The notes: generated by a model from the sequence alone, not told the origin. 64,000 bases of DNA from Cephalopachus bancanus (GCA_027257055.1 JAPVLO010000007.1:5642001-5706000), one strand, 5' to 3'; positions 11,201 through 23,186 are shown, numbered from the stretch's first letter. Numbers and translations: made by a program.

Positions 11201-13629
11201 ATGACCTGATATTCAATTTTGATTGCTTGCATAGTCTGAAAACTCCTATGATTGTAAAGATAAAAACCTCAACTTTAAGTGCTTATTGGCCAGGTAGCTT
11301 CTTTCCCTAGCACAGAGTAGAGAGGGCATGCCACTCCTTCCTCTGGGTAGAAGTGCCGTTGTTACATTGCCAAATTCCTTTCTATTGCAGAAAGAGCCAA
11401 GCTCTGTCAAAAAGTGCTGGAAACCAGTATTAAAGGTGAGGGTTACTTTTTAAAATTTAAAGCAAAAATCTTAGTACTTTTATACTTCTCTGGATATGAG
11501 CATGGAAGGGCAGACAGAGCGTGGTTTCTGAGCTGAAAACAACTCTTGCTTTTAGTGCCAATGACTCCATGACCATGTGCAGCCACTTGGAATTCTGGGA
11601 GATCTTTGAGTGTCAGTTTTCTTTGGAAATGGAGATCATTACAATTACACTGCAGGGCTAGTGTGCAGATTAAAATTATATCTATTCCCCCCAATGAGTC
11701 AATGGCATACATAAAAGGCCTGGGCTTTTCTAGATTAAAAGATAGTTAAGTGACAATTGTGACTTATATGTGATGTCTGGATTGGTTTGAACAAGACATT
11801 TAAAAAGACATTTTTAGGGCAACCAGGGACACGCAAATATGGATAGGCTGTTAGATGATATTAAGAAGAACACTTATTGTGTTGAGTCTAATAATGGCAT
11901 TGTGGTTTATGAGTAAATGTATTTTTATTTAAATGATGTATACTGAGGTATCAAACCAGAAATGAAATGTCGTATTGTCAGTAATTTATTTTTAAAATGC
12001 AGAAGCAAAAAAATATGAAGCAAACGGCTAAATATTAATCATCACTAAATCAAAGTGGTATATGGCATTTTATGCTATTCTGTCTTGTTTAGTGTTTGTT
12101 AAAATTTTCAAAATGAAATGTTAAAAAATAACATCCTACGTAAAATTCCTAGCATGGGGTTTAACATGTCGGCACTGCAGGCACAGTTGAGTTCAGTCAT
12201 TCTTTGATCAATTAACAGATATTCATTGATCTTGCCTCTTCTCTCTGAAGAAAGAGAAATAAACAAGATGCCCATGCTCTGTGTCCACTAGGATCTAGTT
12301 CTTGGGAGGAGGAAGGATTTATGTTGCTGTTAATAGGGAATGGCGGGTACCATTCAGTGGCTGAATGCTCTACAGTTTATCTGAAATTGTACTCGTGTAT
12401 GTGAGTCCAATCATGAGAGAGTTAGATTCAGTTTTTACCAATGGCCCACCATGTATCAGGATGGCGGATTGGGCGGCCCCCTAATTCTTCACTCCTTGCT
12501 TAACCTGAGCCCCACCTTGGATAGGTAACTTTGCAGTGTCTAAAACTGTGTGACTCGCTTGAGACAATGGGTACAAGCGAAGGTGAGAGAAGCTGAAGCT
12601 GGAACACCATGTGGAGGATAGGCCTGCGTGTTGTGGCTCCCAGTTCCTGCTGGGAAAATATGCCTGGTCTGCCCTGCTGAGGAAGGACTCAAGGAGGCCT
12701 TTAGTCACCTGGTGGTCCTGGCTGAAGTCAGCCCCTGTCAGCTGACATACAGCTTTCTTTTGAGAGCTGTGTTTCTGCTCATTATCTTATTTTGAGTTTC
12801 TAGTCCGGTTAGTAGTGTGGTATCAGATGAATGGCCCTGGAGGCTGTGCACGTGGCTTCTTCACCAGAATAACAGCTGCTTTCAAAACAAACCTGTCTGC
12901 TAAGGTTCTAAGCATAAAGAAACTTTCGATCAAACAGAAAGACTGGGCTCTGTGGGCAGGTGGGGTTGGAGTACTCCCGAGGGCCTTCTTGCTTGTTCTG
13001 GACTGGGTAATGTGAATGCCACATCTCTGCTCATAGGCAGTTTTTTCTGTTCTTGAGCCAGGATGAGTTGTTCTTAAGCCCATGTGTGCATAAGAATCTC
13101 TGCACAGGGGGTCATATCCGCCAGTTGAGTGTCATAAACAGTTTGAGTGATTCTCAAGGGTAGTTTTGTCTACACAGGTAGCTTTTCCTCCTTTTTTGCA
13201 CCCACAGAAGTCAAGTCTCACCTCCCCTTGCACATTGGGAGGGGGAGTCGAGGCGAAAAGAATGGAGGCACATTGCTCTCCATACTGCTGGAGCTGGCAA
13301 CCTCACCTTGAATTGCTCCTTCCTTGTTGAGACATGGCTGCCACTCCCAGGGCAAAATGTTCCCCAGGTCTGTGAGCACACAACCTCCTAGGACATACAA
13401 CTTCTGCTGCTAGTCTTTCTGAAGCATGCCCTCTGGGGTGGGACTCTATTGCTTGGGGAATTGCTGTGGCGCATCTCCCAGTGTCTGGATATCCTATGGG
13501 GAGTCCCCCCATTCTTCATGGAGGTTGCATTAGGGCATAAGGAAGTCCTGACCCCAGCGGAGTCACATGACCTGCGTCTGGCCAATGAGAATACCATGTG
13601 ATGGGTTTGAGCTGCAGGCATGGCCCTCA
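8241..13629. other. Largely unique, anonymous sequence
   Basis: About 5.4 kb in which no gene, RNA gene or interspersed repeat was recognised with confidence. Frames are short (at most about 105 codons) and lack recognisable domains. 12190-12330 might hold a very diverged MIR-type remnant. This is the longest apparently repeat-poor stretch, so it is a reasonable place to look for conserved noncoding elements by alignment. Confidence 0.45.
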
Positions 13630-13950
13630 TCTGCCTGATTGATTGATTATTTAGGTGGCACATATACAAGTTTATTATGTGGACATATTGCTTGATGGCG
13701 AGGTTTGAGTGTCTGTGGAAACAGTCTTCCAAATAGTGAGCATGGTACGCAATTGACAGCTTGTCAGTCCTTGGCCCCACCCTTTCAGGGATCTCTAGTG
13801 TCTGTTTTTCCATCTTTATGTCCATGTGTGCCCAGTGTTTAGCTCCCACTTATAAGTGAGAACATGCGGTATTTGGTTTTCCATTTCTGCATCAATTCAT
13901 TTAGAATAATGGCCTCCAGCTGCATCCAGATTGCTGTAAAGGACATGACT

Positions 13951-14237
13951 TTTTTTTTGAGTTGGAGTCTCACTCTGTTGCCCAGGCTAGAGTGCAGTGG
14001 CATGCTCATGGCCACCCCAGCATCAACCTGCTGAGCTCTGGCGAGCCTTCCATCTCAGCCTTCCAAGTAGCCGGAAATACAGGTGTGTGCTACCACACCC
14101 AGTTAATTTTTTACTTATTGCAGAGACGAGGTCTATCCAAGTTACCCTGACTGGTCTTGAACCCACGGGCTCAGGTTATCCACTCACCTCGGCCTCTCAA
14201 ATTGCTGGGATTATAGGCTGAGCCACCGAGCCCGGCC
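13951..14237 (-). mobile_element. Alu SINE (minus) inside L1
   Basis: A full-length reverse Alu from T8-GAGTTGGAGTCTCACTCTG to GCTGAGCCACCGAGCCCGGCC, inserted in the minus-strand L1 3' end. Confidence 0.93.
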
Positions 14238-14262
14238 TTGGTTTATTTTTTACTTTGCATCT

Positions 14263-14543
14263 TTTTTTTGAGTCTGAGTCTCACTCTGTTACCCAGGCTG
14301 GAGTGCAGTGGGCATGCTCATGGTTGCCCCAACATCAGCCAGCTGGACTCAGGAGATTCTTCTGCTTCAGCCTTCCGGAACTGCCAGCGCGTGCTACCAC
14401 ACCCAATGAATTTTTTGATTTATTGTAGAGATGAGGTCTTACTAAGTTCCCCAGGCTGGTCTCAAACCCCTGGGCTCAGTCAATCCTCTCACCTCAGCCT
14501 CCCAAAGTGCTGGGATTACAGGATTGAGCCACTGCATCCAGCA
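14263..14543 (-). mobile_element. Second Alu SINE (minus) inside the same L1
   Basis: A reverse Alu of the same lineage type. The short spacer at 14238-14261 (TTTATTTTTTACTTTGCAT) resembles the right flank (CTTATTTTTATGGCTGCA), which fits a diverged target-site duplication of this Alu. Confidence 0.9.
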
Positions 14544-14917
14544 GACTTAGCTTATTTTTATGGCTGCAGAGTATTCCATGTTTTTTTTTACCCAGTCCAC
14601 TGCTGTAGGGTACCTGGGTTGGTTCCATGTCTTTGCTGTTGTCAAGAGTGTCATCAGCCTGATTAAAATGACCCCTGAGAATTCTACCAGCCTTCCTGAG
14701 GGTGTCAGGCAGCAGAGTAGGTTGTTTTGTCAAAACTACATACTCAGGAGCTGACAATGAACCAACTGGCGGACAGGTGGTGTTGCCAACAGCAAAAGAA
14801 AGATGGCTTGGGGCCGTTGGAGGCCAACAAGCAGGCTTTCTGCAGTCCTGCACTTTTGGAGGCTCCAGGCAGCCATCTCCTTTGCTGAGGGCCACTTGGA
14901 ACATTGTGACTCATACA

Positions 14918-15175
14918 GGTACTCCTCCCTGAAGGAGCACGTTTGAAAGCAGACTCTGAGCAGTGTGAGAGACCAGTAGGTGCGTTAACTAGACCAGGAC
15001 AGTGTCCTGCACCCTCTGCTAAAGCAATACAGCAGTGACTGGCTCTACCTACAGGGGCCCCTCAAAGTCCCTTGTTCTCTTTAGACGTCTCCAAGGCAAA
15101 GGCGGGGTCTCATTTGCCTCTGTCCTGCAGAATGACAAGCCTCGAGGAGCACTGGGCAGAGAGGCTGAGCCTTCT
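14918..15175 (+). repeat. Local direct duplication, copy 1
   Basis: Matches 15550-15800 in the same order: 'actcctccctgaaggagcac', 'cagactctgag', 'agaccagtaggtg', 'ctagaccaggacagtgt', 'ctctgctaaagcaatacagcagtg', 'tctgtcctgcagaatg', 'gaggagcactgggcagagag'. The offset is about 632-637 bp. I recognise no repeat family. Confidence 0.85.
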
Positions 15176-15549
15176 CCCATGCCTCTGATTCCTTGGACTA
15201 TAGCTCTCTTCTCTGTCCTGTGGTCAGGTACCCCCTCCATCCCTCTGTGTGTAATGAGAGACAACTATGTCCTGGAAACAGACTGTATCTTGGAAAGTCA
15301 ACCTGCCTCTTGGTCTTGTGGAGCTTACAACCTGGTGACATCTCTAACAAGACATTCAGACACAAACTAATGAATGCATCAAGACTTGGTGTGGAAGGTA
15401 CCAAAAGGGTGATGTGATTACTCAAGGGGGATGCTTGCTTCCATGGTGTTCTGGGAAGAGCTGGCAGAGTAGGTGTCCTGAGGGGAGTGAAGGAGCCTTT
15501 CCTGTGGGGCCCTGGGCAATGGGATGGGGAGGAGGTAGCATTTCCAGGC

Positions 15550-15800
15550 ACCACTCCTCTCTGACGGAGCACATGTGACGACAGACTCTGAGTCCCATGA
15601 GAGGCCAGCAGGTGAGATGTCTAGACCAGGATGGTGTTCTGCATTCCTCTGCTAAAGCAATGTAGCAGTGGCTGACTCTGCCTACGGGAGACCCCTGGAA
15701 GTCTCTCATTCAGGCCTTTAGATGTCTCCCACTCTGAGGAGAAGTCTCATTTATTTCTGTCCTGCAGAATGGACAACTCAGAGGAGCACTGGGCAGAGAG
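15550..15800 (+). repeat. Local direct duplication, copy 2
   Basis: Diverged second copy of 14918-15175 with several small indels. Similarity ends just after 'gaggagcactgggcagagag'. Confidence 0.85.
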
Positions 15801-16249
15801 ACACTGCAATGGGGGAGAAGACAGCCTTCTCAGCATGAGCAGCATGTGCAAAGACTAGGGGGACCAGGAGGAGGGCAGGGTGGTGGGAACACAGCGAAGG
15901 AGCAGGACTGAGGTCTACCTGAGGAACAGGAGGTAGGCAGGGCCAGATTCCACAGAACCTTGCAGGAAGGGTTGGATTTATGCGAAGTTCGCGCGAAGCC
16001 CCAGGAAGCTTATAAGAAATGGAGTGTGTCGGAGCAGGGAGGTGTTCCGTGTTCTGAAGGTCCCTCTCAGCTGTTAAATCCCATGCTCTCTGTCTCCATG
16101 GACACGTTCTTCATTTCATTTGGTGCTGAGTGGCTTTGAGTGGTTCCCAGATTTGTGCAAAGGGGATTGCATTACCCAAGGATGGATACGGTAGAGAGGC
16201 AAGTCTGAAGGTGCTTCAATATTTATGAATCTGTACGTGCATGCACATG
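15801..16249. other. Unassigned sequence
   Basis: 15840-15970 ('gggaccaggaggagggcaggg', 'aggtaggcagggccagattcc', 'accttgcaggaa') has the flavour of a very old mammalian repeat, also echoed near 59640-59780. I cannot name it. Confidence 0.35.
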
Positions 16250-16510
16250 AATATACAGAAGTAATTATTACATGTATTGACTGCTAATTATATGCCAAGC
16301 TAATGCTTCACATGAATTTTCTGATTCAACCTTCCCCCAAAGTATTCCTAAAATTATTACACACGCCCAGTTTACAAATGGGGAAACAGAGGCTTGAAGA
16401 TATAAAGAGACTTATTCAAGGTTACAGGGACAATGAGTGACGGAGACAGGTTTGGATCCATGCTACCTGTGGCTTGCTCACCTTGTGGCTGTGCTTCCTT
16501 ACTTGTGTCT
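16250..16510 (+). repeat. MIR SINE fragment
   Basis: 'ttgactgctaattatatgccaagc', 'cagtttacaaatggggaaacagaggctt' and 'caaggttacagggacaatgagtgacggag' are the canonical MIR order. Confidence 0.8.
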
Positions 16511-17448
16511 TCAAGCTTTAGGCACTAAAATAGTAAATTAATTGGACTGGTACTTCATCTTGCTTTCTTTCTGTTCTTGGAAAACTTGACAAAGAGGCTG
16601 AATTTCCATCTGTGTGATCAGCAGATGAGACCCAGAACACTCAGGGAGACCTGGCATCTGAACCTTTCTTTGCTAGCTCCAATTCTGTTGCCCAAAGCCA
16701 TGGGGAACCTCATGGCCCCTGATGTGGGGGATATCACCTGTGAGGGTGTGTGACGTGGGAACACTTGCATGGATCTTGCTTGACAGTGAAAGCTGCTTTC
16801 GTCCCTTCAAAGTTTCTAGAGGTGACAGAAGCCACAGCTTATAGAATGGGATGGAAGAAAAAACAGAAAACAAAAACAGCAACTAGAATTTCCAGTTGCA
16901 GCATCATGTTGGGGCATGTGATGTCAAGCTGCATCCATCATGTTTCATTATGAGGCATGGTCCCCTAGTGGTAATACAACCCACTGTGTCAGTCAGAAAA
17001 AAAAGAAAGAGGGAAAGAGAAGAACACACAAATCATTCCACAACTTCCCAAATTTTTAAAAGTAAGATTTTCAGAAACTGAATTTTCTTCATGTTTAAAA
17101 CAAGATGAACACCAATATTTAAATATACTAGATATATTGGCTGGAGTTGAGGGCTGGGAAGAGCTGGAGGGATTTCTGAGCTTCTTAGATCCTTAGCTTA
17201 TCAGAGCATTAAGAAAAACCCTCTTTATTATGAAAAATTCAAACAGACAGGAATATAGAGAAAATAGGATCAGGAACTGCCCCACACAGTTCCCCAAATC
17301 ATCATTAACAGGGTCTTGCATTTACTTTGCTTATTTTTCTTCTGAAATATATTAAAGTACATTCTAAATAGCATGACATTTTGTCTCTAAATGCTTCAGA
17401 CATAAAGGACACCTCCAATAAATATAATAGCATCTTGATTTTATAGAT
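16511..17448. other. Unassigned sequence
   Basis: No gene or confident repeat. The 3' half (about 17100-17448) is AT-rich. Confidence 0.4.
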
Positions 17449-17816
17449 GTTGCCATGGTTTGAATATTTGTTTCCCTCCAAAATTTGTATGTTGATACCA
17501 AATCACCAAGGAGGTGTCATTAGAAGGTGAGTCCTCTGGGAGGTGATGAGGTTGTGAGCATTCCAACCTGGTGAATGGGACTGGTGTTCTATATAAAATG
17601 GGCTTTAGAGAACCACTTGCCTCTTTTTCACCCTGCTGCCATGTAAGAGCACAGCACCATCTTGGAAGCAGAAAATAACTCCCACTGGACATCAAACCTG
17701 CCAGCCCTTTGACCTTGGACTGCCTAGCCTCCAGAACTGTGAGCAATAAACTTATGCTGTTTATAAATTATCCAGCCTCAGGTATTTTGCTATAGCAGCA
17801 GCAACAGGCTAAGACA
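17449..17816 (+). mobile_element. ERVL-MaLR LTR (MLT1/MST type)
   Basis: Begins TGTTGCCATGGTTTGAATA and ends ACAGGCTAAGACA. It contains 'gcctccagaactgtgagcaataaac', 'tttataaattatccagcctcaggtattttgctatagcagc' and other blocks typical of MaLR LTRs. An AATAAA lies near 17743. It is followed directly by internal sequence of the same family. Confidence 0.85.
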
Positions 17817-18740
17817 AAAATTGGTACCAGGAAGGGGATGTTGCCCTAACTAACACCTAAACATGTGGAAGTGGCTTTAAAACTGGATATTGGGTACAGA
17901 TTGGAATGCTTTTGAAGTACATATTAGAAAAAGCCTGTGTTGCCAGTACTGGGGTGATTCTGGTGAGGGCTCAGAAGAAGAGAGCTGGAGAGAGAGTCTC
18001 AATCTTCTTAGAGATGATCTAAGAAGTCCTGAACAGAATGTCTGTAGAAATATAGGTGGTCTCAGATGGGGTCTCAGACAAAAACATGTTACTGGAAACT
18101 GAATGAAAAGCCATCTTTGTTATAAAGTAGCAGGGAGCTTACCTGAACTGTGTCTGTGCCTTAGAGCTTTGCAGAAGGCAGAAGTTGGGAATGCTGAGCT
18201 AGGATATTGGTGGAAGAAGTCTCTAAGCAAAGTGTTGAGGGTGCTGCATGACTTCTTTTGACAGCTTATAGTAAAATGTGAGAGGAGAGGGACAAATTAA
18301 AGATGGAATTTGTGATTCCAAGGGGAGCAGGACTGAAAGATTTTGAAAATGTGCAGCCTGGCTGTATTAAGAATGAAAACGTGTGTTTGGGAGAGAAAAC
18401 AAAGGGTGTAGCCAAGCAATATTCTTGATACTCACTTCCTGAGGGTATTTTGGAGAACTTTTGGACTACTGTGCCCATGACAGGCTAAGAAGACCAGGTT
18501 TTGAGTGCAGGTGGTTTCAAGGGAGGGGTTCAAGACATCTCTGGAACCTCAGGGCTCAATGCCCAGGGCTGCCCCAAGTGTCTGCCCCATGCCTTCCAGC
18601 ACAGATCTCTTAAGCCACCCCAGCTGTGGCTCAGTCAGGCCCAGGTGTGGCTTGGGCCACAGCTTTGGAGGGCACAAGTGATAAATCTTGGCAGGTTGTC
18701 ATGGTGCTGACTCTGCAGGCAGGCGGTGCAAAGGGCCTGA
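17817..18740 (+). mobile_element. ERVL-MaLR internal region, decayed
   Basis: Starts 'aaaattggtaccaggaaggggatg', then 'aacacctaaacatgtggaagtggctttaaaactgg', the usual beginning of MaLR internal sequence. No protein frame of note survives. No matching 3' LTR was seen downstream, so this is a 5' LTR plus part of the interior of an old retrovirus-like element. The right border is uncertain. Confidence 0.7.
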
Positions 18741-18797
18741 GACAGATGTTCAACAGTGTCGGTCCACATATCTACAAAGCATCACTGGGTGAGGGAT

Positions 18798-19112
18798 AAA
18801 AATACTGGCCCCAGCCCGGGCATGGTGGTTCACACCTGAAATCCCAATACTTTTGGAAGCTGAAGTGAAAGAATTGCTTGAGGCCAGGAATTCAAGACCA
18901 GCCTGGGCACATACCGAGACCCAATTTCTACCCAAACCAAAGTTAGTTGACCAACAAGTGACACCTATAGCCTCAGGTACACAGGAGGCTGAAGTAGGAT
19001 GATCTTGGGACCAGGAGGTCAAGTCTGCAGGGAGCTGTGATGGTGCTATTGCACTCCTGTCTGGGTAAAAGAAAGAATCTCTCTCTCTCTCAAGAAAAAT
19101 ACTGGCTCCAGG
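18798..19112 (+). mobile_element. Older Alu-type SINE (plus) with 17-bp target-site duplication
   Basis: A diverged Alu from about 18815 to a CT-rich, A-poor tail near 19092. AAAAATACTGGCCCCAG on the left and AAAAATACTGGCTCCAG on the right form a near-perfect duplication. It lacks the young lineage-specific changes and looks like an ancestral Alu type. Confidence 0.88.
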
Positions 19113-19780
19113 TCCCTATGCGGAGCCCACTGAATTAGCATTTCCATAATACATGGAATATGCATCTTAACATGTCCCACTATGACAGATACATCGTCCA
19201 GTTTAAGATCCTTGCATGTGGATGCAAGAATTCCCTCTTCTCTGTCCCCTCATGGGTGGCGCCCCTTTCCCCCAACATCCAGGACTTGAATGGACTCCAG
19301 CCTCATACAATTGCATGGCCCTAAGGTGCCTGTCCTTTTTGAGTCTAAGGGATTTAACTCTCAGCTGTAAGATGGGTCACGGTATGTATTCATCACCTCC
19401 TCATCCTTGTGGTCACCCAAGACTGGGCTGCAGCTTCCTGGGAATGAGGACCACAGCAAGGGACTCCCAAAGGCCTCAACACTGTGCACTGTGCTCTTGT
19501 AAGGAAGCCGGACCGATACGTGGGGGTGGATTTTGAGAGAGGAGCCCCTACCTGACACTTGAAAACAGCACAGCCAGCATGATCCAGAAAGACAACTTTG
19601 CCTTTTATGCCTTCCTCAAAAGACTGCTGAGCACCTTCTCAGAATATTGCAGTGAAGAAGACAGGTGGAGAACGGGACGCCGCACTGCAGAGTCACAGAG
19701 GAAATGATTTCAGACACAGCCTTGCCATGTAGCCAGTATCAATTATTACTATTAATAATGGAGTGGGATAGTGTGAGACG
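19113..19780. other. Unassigned sequence
   Basis: No repeat or gene recognised. A 106-codon frame at 19216-19536 has no recognisable domain. Confidence 0.4.
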
Positions 19781-19950
19781 AGAACCCTCGTTACTGTTTA
19801 CTTAGCACTTGATAAATGTCAGTTGCAGAGCTAAGCTCTTCATGTACTTTATGTCATTTAATCTTCCCAACAGCGCTGGGAGGTAGGAATCTTATAATTT
19901 CTGATTTCCAGATGAAGAGATTGAGGCTCAGAGGGTTTTAATAAACTGGT
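19781..19950 (+). repeat. MIR SINE fragment
   Basis: 'tttacttagcacttgataaatg', 'catttaatcttcccaacagcgctgggaggtagg' and 'gatgaagagattgaggctcagag' are diagnostic MIR blocks. Confidence 0.85.
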
Positions 19951-20119
19951 CAGAATCACCCTGGTGAAAGATGCTGGTATTCGTATCTGTAACCATTAAG
20001 CATGGGATGGCCACCCGTGGGATGTGGGATGGTGCTGGAGATTTTCAGCCAAAAACTATTTTTTTTTTGCCCTAAAAAAATGTACATCATGTGCATGGCA
20101 CAGATAGTCACTTCAGAAA

Positions 20120-21256
20120 GTGTGGCATTTGCTTTTGCAGCACAAGGCAAAAATTTTAAATCAGATTAAGAAGTACAGTTGCTATGGTATCCGAAGAGTA
20201 CACTTTCATGCAAAGCAATTTAATAGATGTGAAAATGTGTACCTTTGCACAGTACACTATATTTTAGAGATGAAACACCCCCAGCAGCAGTGGGCTAACA
20301 GACAGGCCCCACTTTGGAGGCTGGTCCTCACCCGCTGTCTTTCCCTGCCTCCTGCCAGGGAAGGCCTGGGTATCAGTGGGAACGCCTGCCCGGGGCAGGC
20401 TCTGGCTGCTTCCCAAGGGGAGGGAAGAGAAGAAACTCTGCCCAAGGCTGTTTGCCTTGTGTCTTACAACTGGGTTTCAACCCAGCTAGACAGCTTCCCT
20501 CAGGGGACCAACTCTCTCACCCAGTTCTGCCCGGCTCTGCCTCCTCAGTTGCTCACAGAGCCCATGAGAAGGACTACCAACACTCTGTGCCCTGCTGTCT
20601 TCTGGATGCCCAGGGATACAGTCTCACCAGGCATTCAGGGCCCCTACTTCAGGGGGATTTCATCTGTACCTGGAGTTGGCAACATTCAGAGGAGCCTTGC
20701 ACAGTTTATTTGTACCCTAAGTCTCAGTTTTCTTATCTATGAAATGGGCCCAACAGTTGATCTACTTTTAGGATGGTTAGCAGTCAGGCTGCAGTGCATG
20801 GTGTGTTTGCTGAGTTATATGACCTGGACATTTTCTCTGCTCTACCTGCCTCCTCACTTTGCCCCAGTGTCACCGACTCCCTCATTACTACATAAATGCA
20901 CAGGGCACGAGTCTTCCGTGGAGACCACACCCCAGCTTGTCCTCTATCCAGAGCGCTCTTCCACCAACGTTCACATGCCCATACCCTCTCCTCCATCTTC
21001 TGAAAGAGGCTTTGCCCCCTCGTCAAAGCAATGCCAACCCAGTGCCTGCTGCACCCACCACCCACCATGCTCTCTCCCCTACTTTGTCCTTCCTGCACCT
21101 TGTCCATCTCTGCCTAGTGTCTCAATGCGGCCATTGATCATTGATCACGTCTATTGCACACTGTCGACTCTATACTGGAATGGTGGCCTAAGATACAGGC
21201 CTTTTAGCTTTGCTTGCAGATGTATCTTAAGTGTTCAGAACACAGCAAATACTTGA
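20120..21256 (+). other. 378-codon open frame over old repeats, probably not a gene
   Basis: This is the longest frame outside the L1. Residues show no recognisable domain, signal peptide or repeat structure. It runs through a MIR-like segment (about 20690-20790, 'ctcagttttcttatctatgaaatggg') and a pyrimidine-rich L2-like segment (about 20840-21250, ending 'cagaacacagcaaatacttgagaaatac') without changing character, which argues that it is open by chance. Another frame of 142 codons overlaps it at 20314-20742. Confidence 0.6.
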
Positions 21257-21339
21257 GAAATACTTGAAGGGATGTTTAGCATTTTTAATGCATTACATTT
21301 CCCGGCAGTCCAGATATGAATCTTGTTTGAAACTGTCTC

Positions 21340-21995
21340 ATGTAGGAAGAAGACAGGTCTACCTCACTCTCACCTTCATACCAAGGCCCTCTCTCCCCAT
21401 CAGCACCACTGCTTTCCTGCTTGAGTGCATCACATGGGATTTCTTTCTGTGCATTGTGTGTAGTTTCATTATTCGTTTGGATTTTTGTTGTAAATTCCCA
21501 TGAAACTGAGCTCCAAGAGGACAGGGAATTCTGTCCGGTTTTGTCTTAGTCTATTTGGGCTGCTATAATAGGACACCATATACTGGGAAGCTTATAAGCA
21601 ACAGAAAAGTACTTCTCACAGTTTGGGGGAACTGGGAAGTTCAAGATCAAGGTTCTGGTATGTTTGGTGTCTGGTGAGGTGCCCTTCCTGGCTCATAGAC
21701 AACTGTTTTCTCTTTGTGTCCTCCCATGGTGGAATGGGTGAGGGAACCTCTTGAGCCTCTTTATACAGCCTTTTTATACAGCCCACGAGGGCTCCACCCT
21801 CATTACCCAATAACCTCTCAAAGTACCCACCTGCTGAAACCATCCAATCAGGGGTTAGAATCTCAATATAGGAATCTTGTGGAGACATAAGAAGTCAGTC
21901 CAAAGCAAGTTGGTTCATTTTATCTTCAGCACCTAGAACAAGGCCCAGAACATGCTGGGATTACAGTAAGTACTTGCTGAAGGAATGAGTAGATA
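21340..21995 (+). repeat. L2 LINE 3' end, split by an LTR
   Basis: The left part is 21340-21541 ('gagctccaagaggacagggaattctgtc'). The right part is 21907-21995 ('cttcagcacctagaacaaggcccagaacatgctgg' to 'agtacttgctgaaggaatgagtag'). Together they form an ordered L2 tail interrupted by the MaLR LTR. Confidence 0.75.
21542..21906 (-). mobile_element. ERVL-MaLR solo LTR (minus) within L2
   Basis: Reverse complement of an MLT1/MST-type LTR: 'cttagtctatttgggctgctataata', 'gcttataagcaacagaaaag', 'cttctcacagtttggggg', 'gaagttcaagatcaaggttc', 'catggtggaatgggtgag', 'gagggctccaccctcattaccc'. No internal sequence adjoins it. Confidence 0.82.
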
Positions 21996-22309
21996 ACCGA
22001 ACACATGAGTCACCCTGTGGCTTTCCCAAAGCAGCCATGACCTTAGGGGACAGCGAGTTCAGAGGTAGGGAGTTCACTGGAAGCTGAGGGTCAAATTCAA
22101 GTTACATAACTTTCTTGCCACTACTGATTGTTGGTAAAGAGTTGCTCTGACTTGTGACAACCTGGAGTCACACTGAGTTTTTCAAAGACAAACCTAAGTC
22201 CTCACTTTACTGCAGAGCTTTCAGATAAATAAAATCTACCCTACGTGGTAAGAGGTAAGAGAAAAGCATCAGCTTTTCCAGGTTATCTTGGTATCTGAGG
22301 AGATATAAA

Positions 22310-22490
22310 AATAGTAATTAGTTGTTAGTTCATTAGTTGTGATGAGCTAGGTGCTACACTATGTATTTTATGTATCAGAATTTATAAAATTCATAAAACA
22401 ACTGCGCTTGATTGATAGATGAGAATAATGAGGCTCAGAGAAATGAAATCACTTACCCCATAGGTGGGTCAGTTGGTGAGAAAGTTGTGA
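22310..22490 (+). repeat. MIR SINE fragment
   Basis: 'gagctaggtgctacactatgtatttta', 'gataatgaggctcagagaaatgaaatcactta' type blocks in MIR order. Confidence 0.8.
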
Positions 22491-22888
22491 CCTAATGTTT
22501 ATCTTTTCTGAAATCGTATATTCTTGATGTCACGTGTACCAAACATCCCCTGACAGATTTAACATTCTTGGGTGTTCTGGAACCAAGACCTGAGTCTTTC
22601 TTTTGAGTATCCGGGTTGTCTGACCTATGCAGCCAACAGAGCTGATTAACTGGACTGCGTGCATAGACACACGTGCCACGTTGTCTACCGAACATGCCAT
22701 TGCAAGACCTGGTGCCAACAGTCAGGCCAATAGAGAGCAGCAAAGGAGCAAAAGGAAGGTGTGTGCAACTGTTGGGTTTATTATTCCAGAAAGATGCTTA
22801 CCTTCCAGCTGCAGGTTCTGTCAGCCCCAATGTTTCCTCCTGTGAAGTCTTTGAACAGTCAAGCTGTTCCCTTGAGAAGGCATGTCCA
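22491..22888. other. Unassigned sequence
   Basis: No gene or repeat recognised. It ends at the target site of the next Alu. Confidence 0.4.
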
Positions 22889-23186
22889 CTCCTCTTTTTT
22901 TTTTTTGAGTTAGAGTCTCACCCTGTTGCCCAGGTTGGAGTGCAGTGGCATGCTCATGGCCACCCCAGTGTCGACCTACTGGGCTCCGACAATCTTTCCA
23001 CCTCAGCCTTCCAAGTAGCTGGAACTACAGGCGGGTGCTACTATGCCTGGCTAATTTTTGATATATTGTAGACATGTGGTCTCGCCAAGATGCCCAGGCT
23101 GGTCTCAAACCTGTGGTCTCAGGCAATACACTTGCCTCGGCCTCCCAAAGTGCCGGGATTACAGGCTGAGCCCAGCCTCCTCTTTT
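22889..23186 (-). mobile_element. Alu SINE (minus) with target-site duplication
   Basis: A reverse Alu of the lineage type. CTCCTCTTTT occurs at 22889-22898 and 23177-23186. The left-arm end is GGCTGAGCCCAGC, slightly deleted. Confidence 0.92.

Larger units (their letters stand above)
13630..14665 (-). mobile_element. L1 LINE 3' end (minus), split by two Alus
   Basis: Reverse complement of a primate-type L1 3' UTR and ORF2 end. 'atctttatgtccatgtgtgcccagtgttta', 'cacttataagtgagaacatgcggtatttgg' and 'ataatggcctccagctgcatcca' lie left of the Alus. 'tatggctgcagagtattccatg' and 'ggttggttccatgtctttgct' lie right. The two halves are contiguous in L1 once the Alus at 13951-14237 and 14263-14543 are removed. 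Confidence 0.88.

Noticed and set aside
13388..13849. 153-codon minus-strand frame
   Set aside because: Its N-terminal part lies in L1 3' UTR sequence in the sense direction of that old element. No protein similarity recognised.
14238..14666. 142-codon frame
   Set aside because: Runs through a reverse Alu and L1. Typical Alu-derived frame.
17449..18740. Intact endogenous retrovirus
   Set aside because: Only one LTR and decayed internal sequence without a gag or pol frame were seen.
20120..21256. 378-codon open reading frame as a possible gene
   Set aside because: No recognisable domain, it crosses MIR- and L2-like sequence without change in character, and overlapping frames are also open. 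Decisive test: codon-level conservation in related genomes and RNA evidence.
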